Shown here one piece after another: positions 57,386-64,000 of a stretch of 64,000 nucleotides of DNA. Numbering within the stretch: position 1 is the stretch's first letter; each line of letters starts with the position of its first letter. The translations under genes and the position numbers were made by a program. The stretch is from JAXLYE01 sp046351595 (lineage in GTDB: Bacteria; Myxococcota_A; Polyangia; Palsa-1104; JAEUJZ01). Under the pieces are notes generated by a model that saw only the letters and a program-made list of their open reading frames with translations, was not told the origin of the DNA and searched no databases. The stretch is from assembly GCA_046351595.1 (NCBI GenBank), contig JAXLYE010000005.1, forward strand, positions 744,001-808,000. Direction: 5' to 3'.

Positions 57386-58681
57386 GTGCGCGGCGCAGTC
57401 CAAGTCTTTGAGCACCAGCGGCTCGCGATCGGAGCGCGCTGCCGCACCAGCCTTCTCGGCACGGAGATCGAGTTCACGCGCGCGCACTTCGAGGCGCTGA
57501 CCCGCTACGCGGAGCGGCACACCTCGCCGCCGTTTTTCATCCGCCACCGCGCGATCGTCTTCAAGCAGTACGTCGGCGTGGTCCAGGTCGGCGGCCTGAC
57601 GATCGAGATCCTGCCGAAGGTCGATCGGGAGCCCGCGGGCGCGGATCCGCAGCCCAAGCTGTGGCGGAATCTTCTGCTGCAGATGCTGCGGCTCTGTCCG
57701 CAGCTCGGCCTGCGCGAGCTGCGGCGGGCCCAGCTCGGGATCGAGCCGGAGGATCTGCTGGACCTGTACGTCGCGCGCTTCCTTGTGGAGGTGGAGCGCC
57801 TGCTGCACGAAGGGCTCGCGCGCAGCTACCGGACGGTCGAGCAGGACCGCACCGCGTTCTGCGGCCGGCTGCTCGTCGTCGAGAACCTGCGCAGGAACCT
57901 GGTCCACGCCGAGCGCGTCTACGTCGCCACGCACGAGCTGGGACCCGATCGACTAGAGAACCGCATCCTATGGCAGGCCTTGCGGGTGCTGAGCGGGCTG
58001 CGCCTCCGCAGCGCGCTCGCCGAGCGTGCGCAGCAGCTGCTGCGCGAGTTTCCTCCGGTCGGCACACGGGCCGTGTCGAGCGAGGACTTCGCGCGGATCG
58101 CGCCCGGCCGCCACACCGACCGCTACGAGGAAGCGCTGGCGCTGGCGCGCCTGATCCTCTTGCACTACTGCCCGGCGCCCAAGGCCGGAGCCGCGGACAC
58201 GCTGGCGCTGCTCGTCGACATGAACCGGCTGTTCCAGGGCTTCGTGCTGGCGGTGCTGCGGCGGGTCGCTCCTCCAGGCTGGTCGGTCGACGGCCGCGCG
58301 CACGCGGACTTCTGGCCCGACGGAGCGGACGAGCCCAAGCGGCTGCTCCCGGACATCGTGCTGCGGCGTGATGGGAAGCCGGCGCTGATCGTCGACACCA
58401 AGTGGAAGCTGTCGGACGGGCAGTGGCCGTCGGACGCGGATCTGCGCCAGGTCTTTGCGTACGGCGAGTACTTCGGCGCTCCGCGCGTGGCGCTCTTGTA
58501 TCCGGCGCGCGGCCAGCAGCCTCCGGGGCGCACCGGCCGGTTCCTGAGCCGCGCGCTGCACGGCGAGATCCACCACCTGGACCTCTTCGTCGCGGGCGCT
58601 GGGCCGGAGCGGCTCGACGCCAGCCGGGTCGGTGAGCGGCTGTGGCGGCAGCTCGTCCCGGGGACGCTGACCGATCGGTAG
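57386..58681 (+). CDS. mcrC: McrC nuclease subunit
   Basis: This 431-residue protein starts at GTG 57386, 6 bases after the mcrB stop. The N-terminal half has VFKQYVGVVQVGGLTIEILPK and LWRNLLLQMLRL, typical of McrC, and the C-terminal nuclease has the PD-(D/E)xK core in LLPDIVLRRDGKPALIVDTK followed by WKL. RYEEALALARLILLHY and LLVDMNRLFQGFV are also family segments. Together with McrB it should cut modified foreign DNA. All key residues are present, so the pair looks functional. Confidence 0.92.
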   Translation: MRGAVQVFEHQRLAIGARCRTSLLGTEIEFTRAHFEALTRYAERHTSPPFFIRHRAIVFKQYVGVVQVGGLTIEILPKVDREPAGADPQPKLWRNLLLQMLRLCPQLGLRELRRAQLGIEPEDLLDLYVARFLVEVERLLHEGLARSYRTVEQDRTAFCGRLLVVENLRRNLVHAERVYVATHELGPDRLENRILWQALRVLSGLRLRSALAERAQQLLREFPPVGTRAVSSEDFARIAPGRHTDRYEEALALARLILLHYCPAPKAGAADTLALLVDMNRLFQGFVLAVLRRVAPPGWSVDGRAHADFWPDGADEPKRLLPDIVLRRDGKPALIVDTKWKLSDGQWPSDADLRQVFAYGEYFGAPRVALLYPARGQQPPGRTGRFLSRALHGEIHHLDLFVAGAGPERLDASRVGERLWRQLVPGTLTDR

Positions 58682-58813
58682 CGGGCCGCGGGCGCATCCG
58701 CGGCCGACCTCCGAAGGATCCGACGGCGCATCTCGCGCCGTTGACGCGTGGGCGCGTTGGACGAAGCAGCTTCCCACACGGCTCAAGGCGAGCCGCGGTT
58801 ATCCTTGAGCACG

Positions 58814-59506
58814 ATGAGCGTGTCAGCCGACTCGATCCTGGCGGCGATTCGCCAGGCTGCCGCCGCGGGTTACTCCGAGCGCCTCGATCTGCTCGCGAGG
58901 GCGGCGCAGCTCACCCGCTCGTTCTGCCGCAAGCTGACCCGGGTCGAGGCCAGGCGCGCACGCGCGGTCCTCGTCGCCGTGCTCGAGATGCCGCTGGTCG
59001 GCAAGTGCGCGCTGCAGTGCTGCAACGCCTCGTACGTACACGCGGTCCAGCTCGAGGCCAAGAGCGACGTGCTGGCCGCGTATGCCCACCTCGATGCGGA
59101 CGCGGTCATCGAGCTCTCCCCGGGGCTCCTGGCGCGGCTCGCGGCTCCAGAGTCACGGCGCATCGCGCTCGCGGCCGTAAAACTGATCGGACGCTCGCCG
59201 GAGGGACGTCGCGTGCATGCCGCGCTGCTGCTGGGCGCCCTGGTGCACAGCCGCTGGCAGGTCGTCGAGTCCGCGGCGTGCAGCCTCGGCAGGCTGGGCC
59301 TGGATGCACCTGACCGGGCGCGAGGTGCTCTGGCGCAGGCGCTGCGACACGAGCAGTGGCAGGTTAGGCGCGCCGCGGCCAAGGCGCTGGGCGCGATCAC
59401 AGGAGGGAGGCACGCCGCGCTCGATCGCGCCGCAGAGCGCGATACACACACCGCGGTCCGCTATGCGGCCTGCAAGGCGATCGGCAAGAAGCTACCGTGG
59501 CCGTGA
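58814..59506 (+). CDS. HEAT-repeat protein
   Basis: This 230-residue all-helical protein starts at ATG 58814 with only a weak ribosome binding site. The C-terminal half contains HEAT-like units: RVHAALLLGALVHSRWQVVESAACSLG (in parts LLGALVHSRWQVVE and SAACSLGRLGLDA), ALRHEQWQVRRAAAKALGAI and RDTHTAVRYAACKAIGKK. The first half is probably a divergent part of the same solenoid. Such proteins are usually scaffolds. It stands 132 bases after mcrC; I have no direct evidence that it belongs to that system. Confidence 0.75.
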   Translation: MSVSADSILAAIRQAAAAGYSERLDLLARAAQLTRSFCRKLTRVEARRARAVLVAVLEMPLVGKCALQCCNASYVHAVQLEAKSDVLAAYAHLDADAVIELSPGLLARLAAPESRRIALAAVKLIGRSPEGRRVHAALLLGALVHSRWQVVESAACSLGRLGLDAPDRARGALAQALRHEQWQVRRAAAKALGAITGGRHAALDRAAERDTHTAVRYAACKAIGKKLPWP

Positions 59507-60069
59507 ATCAAGGCAGCTCAGAGTGTCTTGGCTTTATCGGCGCACCAGCCGCTTGCGCCGCACCACCTGCGGTCTGCTTGATCCCTGCAGCAGGCCGGGC
59601 GCTCCCGCCTGCCCGCGGGGCAGCGCCGCAGCAGACGGCCCTTGATCGGAGCGCTCATACTCCGCGAACGGATGGATGTAGCCGACGCGGAGGAGACGCC
59701 GCTCGAGCTCGGGGTCATCATTAGGACTCCGAGTGGTTAGGTTCCTTGTTTAGAGCCATGATTGCTCGCCTACGGCATTCACCGCCCTTGGCATTCAGGC
59801 TGGAGCGCCGGAGGCCAGAGCAGCCTTCTGTGACTGTCGGACCTTCTCGGAGGCAACGTCGGCATCTAGCCGTAGCCGGCGACGGCATCCGTGCTCTGCG
59901 CGCCTGGCGGCAGGTCGCGCTCACGCGTATCTTGTGGCGGCATCGCCGGCAGGGACCTGGCCAAGTCTGCCGGCCGGCGCTGCCGGGTCGGGAGGGACCA
60001 AGGGCGATCGCCTCGGCATCCAGGTTGCTTCGTGACCCCTGCAGCCGAACGAGCAAGGGAGCCACGAGC
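59507..60069. other. Gene-poor interval with a possible gene fragment
   Basis: These 563 bases have no convincing gene. On the minus strand, 59545-59745 reads as a plausible C-terminus (ELERRLLRVGYIHPFAEYER, stop after KRLVRR) but with no start codon before an upstream stop, so it may be a remnant. The rest should hold the promoter of the TPR-CHAT gene, whose frame is open upstream to 59746 without protein-like sequence. Confidence 0.4.
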
Positions 60070-62682
60070 GTGCAGCACAGAGGCCGGGTCTTCAGATGGG
60101 TTTGGGTCGCTGCGCTCGCTGCTGCGCTGTGGCTGTCCTCACTCCTCTTCAAGGGGGTTCCTGAGCGCCCCGCTTCGCCGCCCAACCCGGTGCGGCAGGC
60201 GCTGCGGCTCTGCAATGATCCGATTCTGCGGAACCAGCCCGCGCAGAGCGCCGCCGCATGCGAGCTGGTGGCAGCGGCGGAGCCGGACGAGCCGAGACAG
60301 CCTGGCGCCTACGTGCGCGCGCTCACCGTGCTCGGCCACCTGCACGATGTGCACATGGCGCTCGCCACCTACGAGCGCGGGGACTTTGTGCTGCTCCGGC
60401 GGAGCCAGCGGAAGCCGCTGACCAAGACGGCCCCGTCTCCCCCCGAAGAGCATCTCCTCGGGCTGGCGCGCGCCCTCTCGGCGCTGCAGGCGTCGCCGGG
60501 ACCGGAAGGCGGCGGTCCTGATCTGTACCAGGCCGTTCTCCAGCAGCTCGGAGAGAGCCCGAGCGCGACCCAGCTGAGCAACCTGTCGCTGTTCTTTCTG
60601 CAGGACCCGCGCTCCTTCGAGCTCTCCCGCGTGCTCGCGCTGCAGGCCTTCGATCGCGGACTGCGTACCGGCGGGTCTCGGAGCCGGATGGAGGCGCGGA
60701 TGCTGGCGAACCTGGGGCTCATCCTTGCTATGGGAGGGTACGAGGACAGGGCGCTTCGGCAGTACGAACTGGCGCTGAAGATCTATCGTAGCTGGCCCGA
60801 AGATCCCGACGTACCGATCCTCCTGAACAACATGGCCCTGCTCCAGGCGAGGTGTGCGGATCCCGATGGGGCCGACACGCTCTATCGCCAGGCGAGCGCC
60901 CTGGTCGAGAAGCAGGATATCGAGGGGCGAACGCTCCGCTCGCTGATCCTGATGAACCAGGCCGCCCAGGCTGTCGCGCGCGGGCGGCTTGTGGATGCGG
61001 TGCCGGTGCTGGAGCAGGTCGCGTCGCTCCAGGAGTCGCTCCTTCGTGCGTCACGCAGCGAGCAGCGCATCCAGGCCGTGCTGATTCAACAGGAGTCCGT
61101 TCAGCAGTTCATCTACGGGCTGCTGCTGCGGCCTGGCCCCGTGCCGGAGCGCCTGGCGCAGCTCGCCCTCCGCCTCAGCCTCACCTTCAAGGGAAGTACG
61201 GCGGAGGCCAGCGCGCGCCGCGCCGCACCGGACGACCCCGAGCTGCGCGCGCTACAGACCGCGTGGGACAGCCTGCACGCCGAGCGCGAGCACCTCTTGT
61301 TCAGCGGTGCCAGAGAGTCGGACGCAGCGCAGCGATCCGCGCGCCGGCAGGAGCTCGATCTGCGCATCCAGAAGCTTGAGCACGAGCTCTCGGTGGCGTC
61401 CAGAACGCTTGCACCTGACTGGCCGCAGCTCGAGGACATCACGGAGTCTGTCGCCGTCAAGCTCCCTGCGGGCAGCGCGCTGCTGGAGGTGATCGTTGTG
61501 GTTCCCTATGTCCTTGACGAAGAGGCCAGGGGCGCATCTGCCGGGCGCTGGGGCCAGGCTCACTATGTGGCGCTCCTCTTGACCCCGGACCGAGACGTTA
61601 CGGTCCACATGCTCGGAACCGAGGAGGAGATCGATCGCCGGGTCGCAGAGCTCCTGCTGCGGCTCCAGGATCCCAGCAGTGATCCCCTGCCGGCCGCGCA
61701 TGCGCTGCACCAGCAGGTGATGCAGCCGCTGATGCAGCGCCTGCACAGAGTGTCCCGGATCTACCTGTCGCTCGACGGCGCGCTCAACGCGGTTCCCATT
61801 GCCGCGCTCCATGACGGAGCGCAGTACCTGCTGCACCGCTTCAAGCTCAGCTACCTGTCGTCTGGCCGTGAGCTCCTGCGCACTCCGGATGCCACGTCGA
61901 AGGGGCCGGCTCTTATCCTGGCCGATCCCGTGCCGCTCATGCCAGCTGCCGCAGACGGTGCAGCGGGCTCGATCTACTCGCAGCTCGGTGGGCTGCCGCG
62001 GCTTCCTGGAGCTCGCCGAGAGGCGGAGCGGCTGGCAGGGCTCTTATCCAGGGCCACGGTCCTGCTGGGAGCGGAGGCCTCCGAGTCCGCGCTCAAGCGG
62101 GCCGGCGCGCCGCCCATCTTGCACATCGCCACGCACGGCGCCTTCTTGGAGGGAGCGCTGCGGATCCAGGCGTCCGCGCGCGGGCTCCGCCCGCTGACCG
62201 GGCCGCTGCAGGGACAGGATGTGGACCGGGTGCTGGGCCGCGGAGCCGAAGAGCCGCTGATCCGCTCGGCGCTCGTGCTGTCTCGCGGCCTGCCTGACAA
62301 GACGCCCGTCGATGAGGATGGGCTGGTCACGGCCGAGGAGGTACGCGCTCTGAACCTGCGCGGCACCGAGCTTGTAGTGCTCGCGACCTGTGAGAGCGGA
62401 CGCGGCACAGCGAGCGCGGGTCAGGGCATCTACGGACTCCGGCGCGCCTTCTTCGCAGCGGGCGCCCAGACCCTGGTCGTCAGCCTGTGGCGGATCGCTG
62501 ACGGAGAGACCAGTGAATTGATGGCTCGGTACTACCAGAAGCTGGTCAAGGAGCGGAGGCCGCGAGCCAGAGCGCTGCAAGAAGCCGAGCAGGAGCTTCA
62601 GCGCAGGAGGCCGCACCCGTACTACTGGGCGCCGTTCGTCGCCATCGGTCAGGACGCACCGCTCAGCCTGAGCAGCCGTTGA
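60070..62682 (+). CDS. Membrane-anchored TPR-CHAT protein
   Basis: This 870-residue protein starts best at GTG 60070, behind AAGGGAG. A membrane helix near the N-terminus (WVWVAALAAALWLSSLLF) places the rest outside the cytoplasm or as a tail-in anchor. Residues ~180-380 form TPR-like helices (LANLGLILAMGGYEDRALRQ, LLNNMALLQARCADPDGADT). The CHAT protease domain covers ~550-860: YLSLDGALNAVPIAAL, catalytic His in ILHIATHGAFLEG and Cys in LVVLATCESGRGTASAGQ, then AGAQTLVVSLWRIAD. It is the third CHAT protein in the window. It precedes a small secreted protein gene on the same strand. Confidence 0.87.
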   Translation: MQHRGRVFRWVWVAALAAALWLSSLLFKGVPERPASPPNPVRQALRLCNDPILRNQPAQSAAACELVAAAEPDEPRQPGAYVRALTVLGHLHDVHMALATYERGDFVLLRRSQRKPLTKTAPSPPEEHLLGLARALSALQASPGPEGGGPDLYQAVLQQLGESPSATQLSNLSLFFLQDPRSFELSRVLALQAFDRGLRTGGSRSRMEARMLANLGLILAMGGYEDRALRQYELALKIYRSWPEDPDVPILLNNMALLQARCADPDGADTLYRQASALVEKQDIEGRTLRSLILMNQAAQAVARGRLVDAVPVLEQVASLQESLLRASRSEQRIQAVLIQQESVQQFIYGLLLRPGPVPERLAQLALRLSLTFKGSTAEASARRAAPDDPELRALQTAWDSLHAEREHLLFSGARESDAAQRSARRQELDLRIQKLEHELSVASRTLAPDWPQLEDITESVAVKLPAGSALLEVIVVVPYVLDEEARGASAGRWGQAHYVALLLTPDRDVTVHMLGTEEEIDRRVAELLLRLQDPSSDPLPAAHALHQQVMQPLMQRLHRVSRIYLSLDGALNAVPIAALHDGAQYLLHRFKLSYLSSGRELLRTPDATSKGPALILADPVPLMPAAADGAAGSIYSQLGGLPRLPGARREAERLAGLLSRATVLLGAEASESALKRAGAPPILHIATHGAFLEGALRIQASARGLRPLTGPLQGQDVDRVLGRGAEEPLIRSALVLSRGLPDKTPVDEDGLVTAEEVRALNLRGTELVVLATCESGRGTASAGQGIYGLRRAFFAAGAQTLVVSLWRIADGETSELMARYYQKLVKERRPRARALQEAEQELQRRRPHPYYWAPFVAIGQDAPLSLSSR

Positions 62683-62798
62683 GGAAGTACGGCTGCCGAT
62701 GGTAGCAGTTCAGCCCACACGAACTCCTGTCCAGGACCGCTCCCTGATCCCCTCCTGATCCCCGCCTGGGACCGATTCTTCGGAGGGGATTTGTGAGC

Positions 62799-62828
62799 TT
62801 GTGAAAGGCTTTACTGTTTGGGTAAGAT
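62799..62828 (+). promoter_or_regulatory. Candidate sigma-70-type promoter
   Basis: TTGTGA (62799-62804) and TAAGAT (62823-62828) are separated by 18 bases and lie 40 bases before the ATG of the secreted-protein gene, within unusually AT-rich sequence for this window. Confidence 0.4.
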
Positions 62829-62867
62829 CAAGACAGACAAAGCCGACTCGGGCAGTAACGGGGCGAG

Positions 62868-63692
62868 ATGAAGAAGTGGATCTTGCTGAGCATTTTGTTT
62901 GGAGCAGTCGTTCCAAGAAAAGCTGCGGCCGAGCCTCCTCCGCAGCTTGCCGTGCGGGACAGGACCGCGCTTCGAGGTTGGGCACATATCAAGTTCGGCC
63001 AAGATATCGGATACACGATCACGAACGGCGTGGATACCATCGCATTCTTACGTGTGCCGCCCCAGTTCCGGAAGGATATCGAGTCGATGCAGAGCCCTGA
63101 TGGCCGCAGCTACCCGAGGGTCATCTTGAGCTGTGCCAACGAGATGTACGCGGTGATTGGCGATTTCGGGGGCAGGCAAGACGCGAAGACATTGGCCCCC
63201 ATGACTGCTTTCGGTTGTCCACGCAGCGATGCCGAGCACTTCGAGTTTCCCGACGAAGAAGACTTTCAGGAACTGGTTTCTGTGCGAGAGCCTAGGCGCT
63301 TCCTACATTGGGATGGTAACAAGAGTCGTCGAGGGCCGGTCGCGATGTATGCTTCAGACGAAGAGACCCTGGTCGTTCAAGCTGCACTCCCTGCAGCTGA
63401 CCGTACTGAAGCGGGCATCCGCAAAAAGGTGCAAGCGCTGGTCTGTAGAGATGAGCAAAGCGAAGGCCTTCGGGTCGAGACCCGGAGCGGCGTCAGGCTT
63501 TTTATAGGACATGACGGTACGGAGGCAGTCGCCGCTCGGTTCCTCTCCTGTGAACGTGGCACGCTGTTCATCATCAGCAGAGTCGAGAAGGGCAGCCAGG
63601 AAAGAGCGGTCTCGAACGCGCTGCAAGTGATCTGTCGAGCGGGCAAGTCCCAGTCGCTCCGATCACTCGTCAAGCCAGCGCCAGGCACATGA
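62868..63692 (+). CDS. Secreted protein of unknown function
   Basis: This 274-residue protein has a signal peptide (MKKWILLSILFGAVVPRKAAA) and a mature part with six or more Cys, beta-rich, with no recognised family. Segments include GWAHIKFGQDIGYTITNGVD and RVETRSGVRLFIGHDG. Its DNA is clearly less GC-rich than most of the window, suggesting acquisition by transfer. It follows the TPR-CHAT gene by 185 bases and has its own promoter candidate. Confidence 0.7.
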   Translation: MKKWILLSILFGAVVPRKAAAEPPPQLAVRDRTALRGWAHIKFGQDIGYTITNGVDTIAFLRVPPQFRKDIESMQSPDGRSYPRVILSCANEMYAVIGDFGGRQDAKTLAPMTAFGCPRSDAEHFEFPDEEDFQELVSVREPRRFLHWDGNKSRRGPVAMYASDEETLVVQAALPAADRTEAGIRKKVQALVCRDEQSEGLRVETRSGVRLFIGHDGTEAVAARFLSCERGTLFIISRVEKGSQERAVSNALQVICRAGKSQSLRSLVKPAPGT

Positions 63693-63862
63693 CTGTTTGC
63701 AGCGCATGCAGCACACTCTCCACTCAGCCAGCAGTTGAAGGAGCCTCTGCCCGGCCGACTCACCATCCACCATGCGGTGAATCGACCAGGAGATCGCGGT
63801 GCCGGCTGCACGTGCCTTCCATCAGGGAGGGCCAGCGCAGCGTGTTGAATCTGGTGGGCCGA

Positions 63863-64000
63863 TTAGGGATGGAGGAATTTGAAGGCGGCTGGATCAAACG
63901 GGAGCCAGGGGAACAGCGACTGCAGCTGGCGGCTCAGCTCCTGGGCTTCAGGCTTCTTGGTCAGCGCATGGCACTGGATGGGCTTCTGATTGGCGACCGA
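63863..64000 (-). CDS. C-terminal end of an unidentified protein (5' beyond the window)
   Basis: The minus-strand frame is open from the window edge to TAA at 63863-63865, giving 45 residues (ALTKKPEAQELSRQLQSLF, then PWLPFDPAAFKFLHP). The sequence is protein-like, but too short to name. It converges on the secreted-protein gene. Confidence 0.4.
   Translation of the reverse strand, partial: SVANQKPIQCHALTKKPEAQELSRQLQSLFPWLPFDPAAFKFLHP

Overview
The window is GC-rich (roughly 70% by eye) bacterial chromosome that looks like a myxobacterium (Myxococcota, probably Polyangia). The pointers are an ADYC-domain lipoprotein, a golvesin/Xly-type carbohydrate-binding domain, Ser/Thr kinases fused to TPR-like regions, many large secreted repeat proteins, several CHAT (caspase-like) proteins, and a sigma-54 activator with matching -24/-12 promoters. 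No rRNA, tRNA or CRISPR array was seen. Family names come from recognising motifs, not from database searches.

Layout. 1-16.0 kb: the tail of an unidentified gene, a START-domain exported protein, a coupled NarL-type two-component system, then mostly cell-envelope genes (lipoproteins, a TolB-like propeller, a peptidoglycan amidase, a 22/23-residue repeat fibre protein with a LamG domain, a 13-repeat propeller lipoprotein and an outer-membrane beta-barrel). 16.0-16.8 kb: a TetR regulator with two copies of the palindrome TTCAC-N5-GTGAA, one before itself and one before the barrel gene.

17-30 kb is the most interesting part. A minus-strand operon encodes an APH-like kinase, a HopA1-like lyase and a LanC cyclase, joined by ATGA overlaps, then a gluzincin protease and an MBL-fold hydrolase. 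Divergent to it is a 437-residue protein with a LxmA-like leader and a core containing 37 Cys, 26 of them directly after Thr. A terminator and a HEXXGH metalloprotein follow. This gene set matches a class V (LanK/LanY/LanC) lanthipeptide pathway, but the substrate is a giant Thr-Cys-Pro repeat protein. The intergenic region holds back-to-back sigma-54 promoter matches, and a third precedes the orphan NtrC-type activator at 28.5 kb.

30-46.8 kb: a DUF1624-type acyltransferase; a probable operon of a zinc phospholipase C-like protein and two CHAT proteins; a penicillin-acylase-family hydrolase; a FIST-STAS pair; and a Ser/Thr kinase translated just behind an ADYC lipoprotein. 46.8-48.2 kb is gene-free and starts with the second copy of a structured dispersed repeat (first copy at 16.85 kb).

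48.2-64 kb is more mosaic and partly less GC-rich: aquaporin Z, a truncated kinase, a decayed type I restriction gene (hsdR) fused to the end of an isochorismatase-family gene, a LysR regulator with its palindrome, an MFS remnant beside an intact McrBC pair, a HEAT-repeat protein, a membrane-anchored TPR-CHAT protein and a small secreted protein. This looks like a defence or accessory region with insertion scars.
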